A DNA stretch of 64,000 bases, taken from positions 148,693 through 212,692 of the forward strand of contig SVFY01000004.1 of the NCBI GenBank assembly GCA_015056625.1, written 5' to 3'. The stretch is from Butyrivibrio sp. (GTDB lineage: Bacteria; Bacillota; Clostridia; Lachnospirales; Lachnospiraceae). A program made the position numbers and the translations under genes. Shown one piece after another: positions 50,716 to 61,500 of the stretch; within the stretch, counting starts at the first letter, position 1, and the number at the start of each line of letters is the position of its first letter. Under the pieces are notes generated by a model. It had not been told where the DNA came from. It ran no database searches and saw only the letters and a program-made list of their open reading frames with translations.

Positions 50716-51099
50716 TTAGATATTTGCTCCTTTATCGTCATCTGCCGCAGTAGCTGTCTCTTTGTTAACCCCAAGAGCCTTTTCTTCGTTCTTGATCTCC
50801 CAGTGGATAAGGAAGGTAAGGGTTGCCCTGAGTGCGATGATGGCTCCCAGAATCCCAAGCTCTGCCCAGTCTCTTACAACAACAGTCCTGAGCACCTCGC
50901 CTCCAAGCTTAAACTCCAGAGCCAGAGCAATTCCCTGGGCCAGTTCAAGCCTTATGGAATCGTCTTTTTTCAGCCAGAAGATAAAGCTCTTAATGGCAGT
51001 GAAAACCAGGATACATATTCCAAACATCTCAAGAAGAAGTGTGGAAAATTCCACAAAATACCTTAGAACACTCTCAGCATTCTGATAAACAGCTTCCAT
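50716..51099 (-). CDS. DUF1622 family membrane protein
   Basis: A 127-residue protein with two or three membrane helices. Family motifs are RLELAQGIALALEFKLGGEVLRTVV (residues about 50-75) and AELGILGAIIALRATLTFLI (about 80-100). Function unknown. GGGAG precedes the ATG. It is probably co-transcribed with the alpha/beta hydrolase. Confidence 0.9.
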   Translation of the reverse strand: MEAVYQNAESVLRYFVEFSTLLLEMFGICILVFTAIKSFIFWLKKDDSIRLELAQGIALALEFKLGGEVLRTVVVRDWAELGILGAIIALRATLTFLIHWEIKNEEKALGVNKETATAADDDKGANI

Positions 51100-51147
51100 G
51101 GACAGATCTCCCTTCTTACAGAGTTATCACTTTATCATTATATTTTA

Positions 51148-52026
51148 CTATATTTTTGCGTAATCCGGTGCAACTCCCTTTACATCCAGCTCACAGGTAA
51201 AGATGCATCCGTCAAACTCTCCTTCAAGGCCATCTCCGGAGGATGTGATATAAAGAGTCCTCATATCACTTCCGCCAAAGCAGCAAGATGAAGTGTGCTT
51301 TGCTGCCACATCTATGCGGGCCAGGAGCTTACCGGTTTTGGTACTTCTCTTTTCGATCCTGCTGCCATCCCACACTGCCAGCCACAAATTGTCCTCAGAA
51401 TCTATAGTCATGCCATCTGGCACTCCGTCTTCCACAGTGAAAAGAACCTGTCTTCCCCCGATGTTTCCTGTCTCCAAGTCATAATCATAGACAAATACAG
51501 CATGTTCAAGGGAGTCCGAAAAATAAAAATGCTTCTTGTCAGAACTCCACGCCATTCCGTTAGATATCTTGGTCCCAGGCTGAATACAGGTCACAAGGCT
51601 GTCCACATGTCCCACCCTAAGGGACGCATCATAGGAAAAAAGAGCCCCCTCAGCCTCATGGACATCATCCCTGACCGATGCTCCAAAAAATATCCTTCCC
51701 TCAGGATCTGCCTTGGCATCGTTGGATCTCCAGTAGGGCTTATAGGCCTTCCTAAGATCCTTGGCAAGCCTGGCCTTACCATTTTCATAAGAGTACAGAC
51801 CATCCGCTGCTGCCAGCAAAAAACCTTCACCGTATTTAAGAGGGATTGCTGCGCCCACAGGCTGACCCAGATCAAACGCTTTCTTCTCTCCATCAGCAGA
51901 AAGCATATAAAGCTTGTTCTGCGTTATATCCACCCAGGAAAATCTCTTAAACCTGGGGTCGTAGTATGGACCCTCTCCCAGGGCATATTTTGTCTTATCA
52001 AATACCTTTGCAGTATAAGTCTTCAT
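51148..52026 (-). CDS. SMP-30/gluconolactonase family protein
   Basis: A 292-residue six-bladed propeller protein: EGPYYDPRFKRFSWVDI near residue 17 (metal-binding Glu), ISNGMAWSSDKKHFYFSDS (Asn), and VPDGMTIDSEDNLWLAVWDG (Asp), the SMP-30 pattern. Such enzymes hydrolyse sugar lactones (gluconolactone, xylonolactone, uronolactones) or related compounds; the substrate is not evident. The ATG at 52026 has GGAGA about 6 nt upstream; the frame is open further upstream without a site. Confidence 0.92.
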   Translation of the reverse strand: MKTYTAKVFDKTKYALGEGPYYDPRFKRFSWVDITQNKLYMLSADGEKKAFDLGQPVGAAIPLKYGEGFLLAAADGLYSYENGKARLAKDLRKAYKPYWRSNDAKADPEGRIFFGASVRDDVHEAEGALFSYDASLRVGHVDSLVTCIQPGTKISNGMAWSSDKKHFYFSDSLEHAVFVYDYDLETGNIGGRQVLFTVEDGVPDGMTIDSEDNLWLAVWDGSRIEKRSTKTGKLLARIDVAAKHTSSCCFGGSDMRTLYITSSGDGLEGEFDGCIFTCELDVKGVAPDYAKI

Positions 52027-52121
52027 AACCACTCTCCAAAAGAATTCTCTTTTAATAATTCTACCATATTTACTTTCCCAACTTAACAAAACAAGGTCAT
52101 CTTTCCCTCTGGAATGCAAAG

Positions 52122-52155
52122 AAAAAAGAGCCCTGGACGCGGCGTCTCAAGGCTC
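52122..52155 (-). terminator. Terminator of putP
   Basis: GAGCC-containing stem (GAGCCTTG... with ...CCAGGGCTC, imperfect) followed on the minus strand by six T, about 27 bp after the putP stop. Confidence 0.75.
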
Positions 52156-52181
52156 CTTAAACCATTTATCAGTTAGAAAAT

Positions 52182-53675
52182 TCAGGCTTTCTTATTCTGT
52201 GTTGCAAGACTTACAACAACGTTTACAGCAAGAGCAACAAGGAATGCTGGAAGGAGTTCGTAGATTGCGAATGCTCCGCCAAGCTTGGAGATACCAAACT
52301 TCCAGATGAATATCATGGCTCCGCCTGCAACCATACCTGCCAGAGCTCCCTGAAGGTTTGACTTCTTCCAGAAGAGGGAAAGAAGTACAGCGGGTCCGAA
52401 GGCTGCACCAAATCCTGCCCATGCAAAGGATACGATCTGGAATACTGAAGAGTCAGGATCTCTTGCGATGAAGATAGCAATGATAGAAATAACGACAACA
52501 GTGATCTTGGCTACCTTAACCTGAGTCTCATCGTCAAGTTTCTTTTTACCAACGGCCTGGATAAGATCTGAAGAAATAGCTGATGCTGATGCAAGAAGCT
52601 GTGAATCTGCAGTTGACATGGTAGCTGCAAGGATACCTGAAAGGATCACGCCCGCAATGATAGCAGGGATGATACCATAGGTGCTCATGAGATTTGAAAT
52701 GTAGATGATAACTCTCTCTGCATTACCGCTTCCCTCAAGAACAGGGATCTTGCCAGCAGCGCTCATTGCAAGTCCAATTACACCGATTGCAAGAGCTACA
52801 AACATAGCGATGACAACCCATACGCTTGCTACTCTTCTTGAAATGCCGATCTTTTTCTCATCTTCAATAGCCATGAATCGAACAAGAATGTGAGGCATTC
52901 CGAAGTATCCAAGTCCCCATGCAAGCATTGAGCAGGCTGTAAGAGCACCGTAAGGGCTTGAAGTCTTGCTTACAGGATCATAGAGCTCTGAAATACTAAA
53001 GTAACCAGGAAGTGACCTGGCATTGTCTATTACAGCCGAAAATCCTCCAGCCTGTGAGATACCAAAGAAAATAACAAAGATAAGTGAAACTGTCATTGCG
53101 ATACTCTGCACAAGGTCAGTCATGCATACAGCCTTAAATCCGCCCAGTGAGCAGTAAAGCGCAATGATGATGGCGCTGACGATCATGGCGAAGAGATAAT
53201 CTACGCCAAACAGAGTGTTAAAGAGCTTACCGCATGCAGCAAAGCCTGATGCTACATATGGAATAAAGAAGATAACTATTATGATGGCAGATATAAGGGT
53301 TATAATCTTTTTGTCGTCCTTATATCTTGCTGCGAAATATCCCGGAATGGTGATAGCCCCAAGCTCCTCTGTCTTCTTGCGAAGCCTTGTAGCTACAAAG
53401 AGCCAGTTGAGATATGTTCCGATTGCAAGACCTATGATAGTCCAGGTTGCATCTGCCATACCAGACAGATAAGCAAGTCCCGGGATTCCAAGGAGCAGCC
53501 AGCTGCTCATATCAGAGGCTTCTGCACTCATGGCCGCCACAAAAGGACCAAGCTTTCTTCCTCCAAGATAAAAGTCTCCTGCATCGTCGTTTCCCTTGGA
53601 AAAGATAACGCCAATGAGGATCATCATGGCTAGATATAATACAATTACAATACCCAAAATGATCTGTGTTCCCAT
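52182..53675 (-). CDS. putP: Sodium/proline symporter
   Basis: A 497-residue Na+/solute symporter with about 13 membrane helices. DMSSWLLLGIPGLAYLSG near residue 55 holds the Na+ and proline site of PutP, and VKAICLTD-like FKAVCMTDLVQSIAM and SILAATMSTADSQLL are family signatures. It takes up proline for nutrition or osmotic balance. GGAGG precedes the ATG. It is divergent from the HD-GYP gene, with two palindromes between. Confidence 0.95.
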   Translation of the reverse strand: MGTQIILGIVIVLYLAMMILIGVIFSKGNDDAGDFYLGGRKLGPFVAAMSAEASDMSSWLLLGIPGLAYLSGMADATWTIIGLAIGTYLNWLFVATRLRKKTEELGAITIPGYFAARYKDDKKIITLISAIIIVIFFIPYVASGFAACGKLFNTLFGVDYLFAMIVSAIIIALYCSLGGFKAVCMTDLVQSIAMTVSLIFVIFFGISQAGGFSAVIDNARSLPGYFSISELYDPVSKTSSPYGALTACSMLAWGLGYFGMPHILVRFMAIEDEKKIGISRRVASVWVVIAMFVALAIGVIGLAMSAAGKIPVLEGSGNAERVIIYISNLMSTYGIIPAIIAGVILSGILAATMSTADSQLLASASAISSDLIQAVGKKKLDDETQVKVAKITVVVISIIAIFIARDPDSSVFQIVSFAWAGFGAAFGPAVLLSLFWKKSNLQGALAGMVAGGAMIFIWKFGISKLGGAFAIYELLPAFLVALAVNVVVSLATQNKKA

Positions 53676-53714
53676 ACGTTCCTCCGTTAATTCTTTTTAC
53701 GTGTTTTTAATACG

Positions 53715-53749
53715 TTATCACATCAAAGTGATAAATTCAAGCTTGAATT
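53715..53749. promoter_or_regulatory. Two adjacent palindromes between putP and the HD-GYP gene
   Basis: TTATCAC-N6-GTGATAA (53715-53734) touches a perfect 16-bp palindrome AATTCAAGCTTGAATT (53734-53749). Their position in a divergent intergenic region suggests operators. A TTGAAT-N17-TAACGT putP promoter would run through them. Confidence 0.6.
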
Positions 53750-53805
53750 CTCGCCATCATTCGATTTTAATTGCTGGCACTATACACTTATTCAACGTTT
53801 TATAG

Positions 53806-53811
53806 TATAAT
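53806..53811 (+). promoter_or_regulatory. -10 box (TATAAT) close to the HD-GYP start
   Basis: TATAAT ends 9 nt before the ATG at 53821; there is no ribosome site, so the mRNA is likely near-leaderless. No good -35 is seen. Confidence 0.5.
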
Positions 53812-53820
53812 TCTTAACAT

Positions 53821-55149
53821 ATGAGCCTAGACTATAATATTTTTCTTGAAGTGGCGGTCATTCCGCTGGACATAGCTCTTTTCATATACCTCTTAGTACG
53901 CTATACTTCTCCCACTAAGGTCAATATAGCATTCCGAAGGTTTACTTGTGCTGTAATGATAACGACTATCTTCGACGTTATCACAGCCATTGTTTCAAGC
54001 TCTCATACTCTTGTCCCCAATCCGGTCCATTATTTTTTCAATATGACTGATTCTGCCCTGGCTTCACTATCGGCATTTCTCTTTATTTATTACATTTACG
54101 CCTACTGCACCATGAACCAGACGGCTTCCAAATTAAGGAATCTGATGAACTATACTCTATTAGCCGTAAACTACCTGCTGCTTTTGACCAATCCCATAAC
54201 AGGCTGGGTCTTCACCTATGACAGCGCAGGTAATTACATTCACCAGTTTCTGTTTATTCCGGTAGCTTATGGTTTCCCTATACTCTTTTTTGTTATAGCA
54301 AGCATCTATATGTTAAGGCACCACATGATGTACAAGAAGAGTCAGCTGATAACTATGCTACTGGCAATTTTAGTTGCAGGAACCCTTTTCTTTCTTCAGA
54401 TGCTCTATTTTGACAACGTGCTGATCACCTTCTTTATCGCATCCATAGGGGTTTTAGTCATTTTCCTCTCCCTTGAGACCCCTGAATATCTGAGATTGGT
54501 GCAGGCAACTGCTGAGTTGAACGAAGCAAAGACCAGAGAAGCCATTCTGGAATCCAAGGAGCGCCTTTCAAGGGAAGTCATGCTGGCTCTCTCAAAAGCA
54601 GTCGATGCCAAGGATCACTACACCAACGGTCATTCCTCCCGCGTCGCAGAGTATGCAAAAGAGATCGCTAAACGCATGGGCAAAAGCGAAAAAGAACAGG
54701 AAGAGATATACGAACTGGGGCTTTTACACGACATCGGCAAGATAGGCGTATCAGAAGAAATAATCAACAAAGAAGGACGCCTGACTGACGAAGAATTTGA
54801 TGAGATAAAAAAACACACCCTTACAGGTTGGGAAATTCTAAAAACAATAACCGAGATCCCCTGGCTTTCCAAGGGAGCAAGATGGCATCATGAAAGATAT
54901 GACGGAAATGGCTATCCGGACGGACTTAAGGGAAAAGAGATCCCGGAAGAAGCAAGGATAATCTGTCTGGCTGACAGCTACGATGCCATGACATCCAAGC
55001 GTTCCTACTCCGTTCCCAAAAGTCAAAAGGAAGTCAGAGATGAGATCGTAAGATGCAGCGGAACTCAGTTTGATCCTGATATAGCCATTTACCTTCTGGA
55101 GATGATAGATGAAGACACTGAATTTAAGCTCCACGGAAATCTGACATAA
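53821..55149 (+). CDS. Membrane HD-GYP domain phosphodiesterase
   Basis: A 442-residue protein. Residues 1-215 hold about seven membrane helices like the histidine-kinase 7TM sensor region. A short coiled coil (about 225-250) leads to an HD-GYP domain: HDIGKIGV, HHERYDGNGYPDGLKG (the GYP signature) and CLADSYDAMTS. HD-GYP enzymes break down cyclic-di-GMP; the metal residues look intact. It would lower c-di-GMP in response to a membrane signal. queT lies 30 bp downstream on the same strand. Confidence 0.95.
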   Translation: MSLDYNIFLEVAVIPLDIALFIYLLVRYTSPTKVNIAFRRFTCAVMITTIFDVITAIVSSSHTLVPNPVHYFFNMTDSALASLSAFLFIYYIYAYCTMNQTASKLRNLMNYTLLAVNYLLLLTNPITGWVFTYDSAGNYIHQFLFIPVAYGFPILFFVIASIYMLRHHMMYKKSQLITMLLAILVAGTLFFLQMLYFDNVLITFFIASIGVLVIFLSLETPEYLRLVQATAELNEAKTREAILESKERLSREVMLALSKAVDAKDHYTNGHSSRVAEYAKEIAKRMGKSEKEQEEIYELGLLHDIGKIGVSEEIINKEGRLTDEEFDEIKKHTLTGWEILKTITEIPWLSKGARWHHERYDGNGYPDGLKGKEIPEEARIICLADSYDAMTSKRSYSVPKSQKEVRDEIVRCSGTQFDPDIAIYLLEMIDEDTEFKLHGNLT

Positions 55150-55179
55150 GATCATTTAATTATCAAATTTTGAAAAAAT

Positions 55180-55704
55180 ATGCGAAACAAAAATGTCATT
55201 TTCATAACACATGCAGCCGCCATTGGCGCTATCTACGTGGTTCTGACTCTCCTTGCAAATGCCATGGGCCTTGCTAACTACGCAGTTCAGATAAGATTTT
55301 CTGAGGCGCTGACAGTGCTTCCGCTGTTTACCCCCGCTGCGATCCCGGGGCTCTTTGTGGGATGCGTTCTAAGTAACATCTTGACCGGCTGTCTTATGCC
55401 CGACGTGATATTTGGCTCCATTGCGACCCTCATAGGTGCCATCGGAACCTACGTTATCAGCAGAAAGGCAAAAAGAAATATCGCCAGATGGCTTGCTCCA
55501 ATACCGCCTATCATAGCAAACATGTTGATCGTTCCCCAGATCCTCATAAGGGTCTATCACATTCCAGGGACACTGCTGTTTTTCACAGCAACTGTGGGCC
55601 TTGGAGAACTGATCTCCTGCTTTATTTTAGGAGAGCTCCTTATTTATGCCGTAAGCCCAATCGCTGGAAAGCTCTTTTCCATGGGCCAGGACTCATTGAA
55701 CTAA
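55180..55704 (+). CDS. queT: QueT-type queuosine precursor transporter
   Basis: A 174-residue membrane protein with about five helices, an ECF S-component. The motif ALTVLPLFTPAAIPGLFVGC near residue 45 and LTGCLMPDVIFGSIATLIGA are typical of QueT, which brings in preQ0/preQ1-type precursors with an ECF energising module. No preQ1 riboswitch fits in the 30 bp upstream, and no ribosome site is visible. Its stop overlaps the convergent GH2 gene by 12 bp. Confidence 0.93.
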   Translation: MRNKNVIFITHAAAIGAIYVVLTLLANAMGLANYAVQIRFSEALTVLPLFTPAAIPGLFVGCVLSNILTGCLMPDVIFGSIATLIGAIGTYVISRKAKRNIARWLAPIPPIIANMLIVPQILIRVYHIPGTLLFFTATVGLGELISCFILGELLIYAVSPIAGKLFSMGQDSLN

Positions 55705-58503
55705 ACGACCAAGTTCCTCTAAACTTATATTCTGATCCGGAGTAAAGTCCTCTGAATCCATATACCTGTATATGGATGTCAAAAGAGCTCTGCACTCCGG
55801 ATATTTTTTCAGCTTATGAAGTCCCATAGTTGAAACCAGCACCCTGCCCTTTTCGCAGAAAGCCTCAAAGAGCATTCCCATGTTCCTGAGATATGCATAG
55901 CTGTCCAGGACAGTTACGATACTCTTTATCCCCTCTGGCAATATCATGGTTCTCTGGGAGCTTTGAGCAAACCACTGATAGTCTGAATGAAAGCTGGTGG
56001 GATAGTCCTTAAACAGCGGATGCCCACTATCTATAAGGAGGCCCATACTGCCCTCCTGGGAGCTGAAGGTTCCAACAGACCAGAAGTCCGTGGTGAATGT
56101 GGACTTAATGGAGGATGGCAGGCTTTCTTTTGCGGAATCTGGCGCAAGGAAAACGCATCCGCCTCTTCTAAGGATTTCTTTTGCATCTTCGTCCATGGTC
56201 CTGCATTCATAGATGCCAGAAGGCTTCTGAGGTTTTTGGGATTCTGCAGTGTACACGTATATCCTGTAGCTGTTTTCGTATCCTGCAAAAGAAACTTTCA
56301 AGGTCAGGGCGCTGTTTCTTTTAAGATTAAGACCTGACAGGTATAGCCTTATCTCTCCAATATCGGTAAGCTGACCCTGGGTAGCAGTAATCTCAGGGTA
56401 ATTGTCCTTGGTAAAAAGAGAAGTCTCCCCATCCAAAAGGCAGGCCTTGAGCCTTCCAGTGATATCGCCTTTTGAGTAATTGGAAAGGCGCACTGTAGCT
56501 GACAAAACCTCACTGTCTGTGTAACAGTACTTTTCAAGGTAAACTAAGGGAAGGACCTCGCCAAAAAAGCTCTTGAACCTTACAGAATCTGCGAAGCTGT
56601 AGGGCTTTGACTTAAGATGAGAGTTCATCATTCCCACAAGAGCTGTTCCCTGGCCTGGAAAATCCTGAAGTCCCAGGAGGGATATTCCGCTGTACTCCTG
56701 GGTCCTGCGGGCAGCCTCCACCTCTTCTTTGTAGGACAAAAGAGCCAGTTCCCCAGTGGCTTCTACCCTTTTCTCCCAGGTATCAAGAAGGCCTTTCTTT
56801 TTTACATTTTCTTTTATGAGTTCTAAGTTCTTAGGGCTTGTAACTCCCTTAAAATCCTCTATTTCCTTAAAGTCAGGAAGCACCTCATACTGACCCACCT
56901 CAAAACTAAAAATGGGCTTATGGTACTCCTTCCTGATAGCTAAAACAGTGTCGTCATAGCTGTGTCGCGCATCCGGATATTCGTTATTAAGGTACCCTCT
57001 CATACCATCAAACGTGGCACGCATGGGCTTGTCCTTATACCAGGAGGCTGTGTAAAAATCGCTGCCAGCATCTGCTCCCTTTTCGCCGTAGAACGGGTTT
57101 GACGAAAAAGCAAAGAGCCTTGTGGCATCTGTTTTATGACAAAGGTCAAGGAGCCTGTCTGCTACTGCCATTCCATCTTCCCTGGCCTGCAGCTCATTTC
57201 CAAAGGCAAGCATCACGAAGGATGGGTGGTTTGCGCAAGATTTAAGGAGCTCCAAAAGTTCTTTTTCGTAGTAATCTGCTGCTTTCAGGTCTGAAAAAGC
57301 ATTCCTTGGATTCCAGTGTGAGAGCTCAGGCTGCATCAGCATTCCAAGTTCGTCTGCCGCTGTAAATGCAGCCTCCGGAGGACAGTGAGAATGGAACCTC
57401 AGGCAATTGACGCCGTAGCCCATGTAGGTTTGTATTATCTCTTTCCAGGAGCTAACATCCATTGGAGGATGACCGGTTTCCGGGAAAACAGCGCAGTTTG
57501 CCTCGCTTCGAAGGAATATCCTTCTGCCGTTGAGTCGCAGATATCCATCCACATCCTCAAAGGATCTGATACCAAACGTGGTCTCATACTCATCAAGGAA
57601 GTCTGCGATAGGGGCCTGCTGCCCTGCAGCACTGCCCGGCTCATCTGAATTGCCGCTTACCAGACATGCACTTAGATGGATCAGCTTTCCCTCTGCCTCG
57701 TCCCACAAAAGTTCTCTTGGCACTTTAGCTTCAATGCTTGTTCTTACACAGTTTTCACCGTCTCTGCAATTGACATGGATTTCTTTATCAAGAGACAATT
57801 CTTTAAAAGATAGAAATAGTTTCCCTTCAAAGCCTTCCTTGCTATCAATGTCCGCCACCACATCAAGGATCCAGCGGGTCTGTTCCCCTTCCCTATTTGC
57901 TGCTCCATCCTGCCACTGCATGCTGCATCTTTCTGGGTACACCCTCACGCTTTTAATAAACGTGTTCTCTTTTTCAAAAATTCCAAGCTCCCCGATCATG
58001 CCATTCCAGTTAGTCTGGGTCTCGTCGGTAGCAGCTGAGGAATAGAGGATGTTGTCATGAGGGAGGCCTTCATAGCTGTTATCTGACACAAGCTCAATGA
58101 CAAAGCCCTTCTTTAAGGCGCCTGTAACCTCAAAGACGTAGGGCGTTGACAGGCTACCTGATAAAGCAGGAACATTCCTGCCATCAATCTTAAGTTCTAA
58201 AACTCTTGCCCGCTCTGCCTTAAGGAAAACCCTTTTGTCTTCCGAAATCTCTTTATCACACACTTTGGAAAACACAGCCTTTCCCTCATAGGTGTGATTT
58301 CTGGTAAGTCTTGTGGCGATGGCCTTTGCAACAGAAAGAGCTTTGTTTTCCACGTAGTTCTCATCCTGGTGGAGCTTGCCCTTTATGCTGTCTTCGTAGC
58401 CTATTTCATTTGTATCAAGAGTCCCTGGCAGGGTCGCACTATACTCACTTCCGTCAGATAGTGTGACTTTAAATTGCCCTGCAAGACTATAAAAATCCCT
58501 CAT
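55693..58503 (-). CDS. Glycoside hydrolase family 2
   Basis: A cytosolic enzyme of about 936 residues. The N-terminal jelly-roll and Ig-like domains reach about residue 320. The TIM barrel starts YLRLNGRRIFLRSEANCAVF and holds the acid/base motif NHPSFVMLAFGNEL (Asn-Glu) and a nucleophile Glu in IFSFEVGQYE. Candidates are beta-galactosidase, beta-glucuronidase or beta-mannosidase; sequence alone does not decide. There is no signal peptide. GGGGAAG lies before two ATG codons (58506 and 58503); the second is used here. The stop of the DUF5107 gene lies 14 bp upstream of this start, so the two are an operon. Confidence 0.9.
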   Translation of the reverse strand: MRDFYSLAGQFKVTLSDGSEYSATLPGTLDTNEIGYEDSIKGKLHQDENYVENKALSVAKAIATRLTRNHTYEGKAVFSKVCDKEISEDKRVFLKAERARVLELKIDGRNVPALSGSLSTPYVFEVTGALKKGFVIELVSDNSYEGLPHDNILYSSAATDETQTNWNGMIGELGIFEKENTFIKSVRVYPERCSMQWQDGAANREGEQTRWILDVVADIDSKEGFEGKLFLSFKELSLDKEIHVNCRDGENCVRTSIEAKVPRELLWDEAEGKLIHLSACLVSGNSDEPGSAAGQQAPIADFLDEYETTFGIRSFEDVDGYLRLNGRRIFLRSEANCAVFPETGHPPMDVSSWKEIIQTYMGYGVNCLRFHSHCPPEAAFTAADELGMLMQPELSHWNPRNAFSDLKAADYYEKELLELLKSCANHPSFVMLAFGNELQAREDGMAVADRLLDLCHKTDATRLFAFSSNPFYGEKGADAGSDFYTASWYKDKPMRATFDGMRGYLNNEYPDARHSYDDTVLAIRKEYHKPIFSFEVGQYEVLPDFKEIEDFKGVTSPKNLELIKENVKKKGLLDTWEKRVEATGELALLSYKEEVEAARRTQEYSGISLLGLQDFPGQGTALVGMMNSHLKSKPYSFADSVRFKSFFGEVLPLVYLEKYCYTDSEVLSATVRLSNYSKGDITGRLKACLLDGETSLFTKDNYPEITATQGQLTDIGEIRLYLSGLNLKRNSALTLKVSFAGYENSYRIYVYTAESQKPQKPSGIYECRTMDEDAKEILRRGGCVFLAPDSAKESLPSSIKSTFTTDFWSVGTFSSQEGSMGLLIDSGHPLFKDYPTSFHSDYQWFAQSSQRTMILPEGIKSIVTVLDSYAYLRNMGMLFEAFCEKGRVLVSTMGLHKLKKYPECRALLTSIYRYMDSEDFTPDQNISLEELGRLVQ

Positions 58504-58516
58504 CATAACTTCCCCA

Positions 58517-61500
58517 TTATTTACACATGTTTCTGTAAATCGCTGCCAGCTGGTGATTTTTATCAAGGTCAAGAGCCTTTGAAAACCACGTCTTGGCCTC
58601 ATCTTTTTTGCCAAGTCCCAAGTTTCCAAGACCCATCAGATAGTAGCAGTGGACCTTGTTCTTCATATCCATATCAGCATCAAACACCGACATGTCTGGC
58701 ATCGAAACTGCAAAGTAGTCCATCACAAACTTATCATGTACGTGATGCTCACCGTAGTCAAGAAGCTTGTAAAACCTGATGTTGGCGCTGTTTGTATCAT
58801 CAAGCTCACTAAATCCAAGGCCCTGGAACAGTATCATGTCCGCAGGCTGATCGTAGTAGTACATCATTCCTGCAGGCTCAGATTCGCCTAAAGTGGATTT
58901 CTCAAAATTCTCTTTTGCCCTGTCTCCATCTCCAAGAGCCTTGTAGCAAAGCCCCAGAAGATAATACAGGTTGTTGTCCTTGGTGCCTTCAAGCCTGCCC
59001 TCACCCAGGTTTTCAGGGTAAGAGAGAGCCTCCTCTAAAAGAGCTATGGCACCCTTTGGATTGCTTCTTTCAAGGCATTCTTTTGCCATCATGAAAAGAG
59101 ATATCTTAAACTGGGTTGTTATCTTGCCCTCAGCCCCTTCCCAGGTCTGGAAGTCATGGCATGTTATTGCCTTGTGGGCCTTGTCATACTGGCCGCCCAG
59201 ATTAAGGAGGGTCACATACTCAGTGTAGAGATCGTCACGCTCCTCTATAAGGCCAATGTTTTCTTCAAATATCTTAAGGCGCTCAGAAGGCTCTTTTCCA
59301 AGCCTTGCATACAGCTGATCAAGCTCAAGGAACACTCTTGCATCCTTTTTATCAAGTTCAAAGGCTCTTTCCATGCACTCTTTTGCCTTCTCCTTATCTC
59401 CTCGCTTATTAAAAAGCGCTATAGCGAGATTTCTAAGGACTGTTGGGAAGGTGTTATCAAGATCCTTTGACCTCTCCCATAAAGCTATAGCTTTGTCGTA
59501 GCCCAATTTGTCATAGTAAAGGCATCCCAGGTAGTAATAGGCTTTTGACGCTGCAGGGTCAAGCTCTATGCACCTTGTAAGGGCCTGCAGATCCTCAAGC
59601 TTATTAGGGAAGCAGTACCTTGAAGGAGCGTTTTGGGCTTTAATAAGAACTTCCTTCGCCTCGGTGCCGTGGCCCTGCTTATCCAGATAGTATGCCAGAT
59701 AGTAGTACTTAAGCGGGCTCTCTTCCGGGCAGTTTTCAAGGATAAGGACAGCCCTCTCATATAACCCGTACTCTGCAAAGTCCCTGGCTGTCTGCAGGTA
59801 ATTCTCAATATCCCCGGTTACATGCTCCTTACCGTAGCTTCCATCTATTTCAGCCAAAAGAGATCTGGACACAAAATCAAAGGCATCCACTTTAATGTTC
59901 TCCTTTAAGTATCTTGCTGCCTCTCCCTCTCTTCCAAGAATATCAAGAAGCGCTGCCTTAAGGCCCCTTGCCTTGATATTGTGGGTGTTCTTTACAAGGC
60001 CCTTTTCCACGTGGTCCAGGGCCAGCTCATACTCTCCATTCCTTACTGCGATAACTGCCAGATAATAGAAGGACATCTCCTGCTCTTCGCTGCACCAGGT
60101 AGCTTTGTAAAACGCATCATACGCGTCATCGAATTTCTCCTGATAAAACAGTGACAGCCCAAGGTTATAATATGCCTCACTGTCATAAGGATTCGGATTT
60201 AAGATGGTGAGTCTTTCTATTGCCTTTTCAAAGTGCCTCTGTGCCTTCTCAAACTCTCCCCTTCTTAGATGCAGCATTCCGTAGGCGTTATTTATGCGGA
60301 TATCGCCATTATCTCTCTTAAGGCCTTCAATATAGTAGTCATCGGGAAGGTAAGTTGCATGCCTGTACTGCTCAATGTGAAGACCTGTGAGATAGAGTTC
60401 TTCATTTGTAAGGATGTCCTCTGGAGCCTTTGCAGCCTTGGCAGGCTCAGCAAGCTTTGGTATACCGTAGTCTTTTTCCTGATAGGATAACAGCTCTTTT
60501 CCCTGGCTAAATACCAGGATCTTTACCTTGTATCTGTCTGCTTCTTTGGCATCTATACTGGTTTCAAACACCTCTTCGGGAGATAAGTTTTTCTTTTCTC
60601 TGAAGATCTCTTTTCCGCCATCTGCTATTACAATCTCGGCATCTTCAATTGGTCTTGTGGCATAGACCTTTGCATCTATCTTACCTTCCAAAACCTCAAG
60701 ATTTACCGCAACGTCAACACATGCGTTCTTGACATATCCAGCCTTCTTGTAGGGCATGAAATACTGTTTGAATTTCTTTTCCTCATAGGGCTTAAGCCAC
60801 GCAAAATCCGGCTGATTGTCGCAGTACATGCCTGTCATCAGCTCAATGTATGGACCGTCTTCATCGGTGAGGTTTCTATCCCAGGCCTTGCCAAAGTCTC
60901 CGCATCCCCAGGTCCACTGCTTCTTGCCAGGAGATATGTGGTGGTCCGCAACGTGAAGAAGTCCTGCCTCCTTGCCGTAGTCGTAGCCGCCCACAAAATC
61001 AAAGTCAGAGTGCTCAGCCATGTAGGATGTGGGAACAGGAATGTTCTTGTACCTTGAGATATCAACCCCGGCGCTGTAGTCGTGTTTGTAGTAGGTTCCG
61101 GTTGCGATGGGAAATCTGGAGACAGCTCTTTTGCCGTGGTCGTAGACCGAATGCACATCAGGCGGGAACACAGACTGGGTGTTGTCGTTAACTGAAACCG
61201 CCGGGTTAGCCCACCACAGGAAGGTCTGGGGAAGAGGTGTCCTGTTGTAGAGCTGGCCATCAATCTCAATGTAGGCCCTGTCCGGGAAAAGAGTTATCGT
61301 GGTAATAACCCTCGTTCCGTACATCCTGTCCACATCTCCAAGAAGAAGGCTCATGGATCCGTCGGCATTCTCACGGATCTTGTGCTCCACCTTCATGTAG
61401 GTTGTGGGCCTGTGGTGCTGTGGCCAGTTAAACTCTATGCCTCCTGATATCCAGGGCCCTGTAAGTCCCACAAGAGCCGGCTTTATCACGTGGTTGTAGT

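Noticed and set aside
51295..52086. 263-codon open frame opposite the SMP-30 gene
   Set aside because: Shadow frame of a confidently identified gene.
55150..55179. preQ1 riboswitch before queT
   Set aside because: The 30-bp gap has no H-type pseudoknot pattern and is nearly all A and T.
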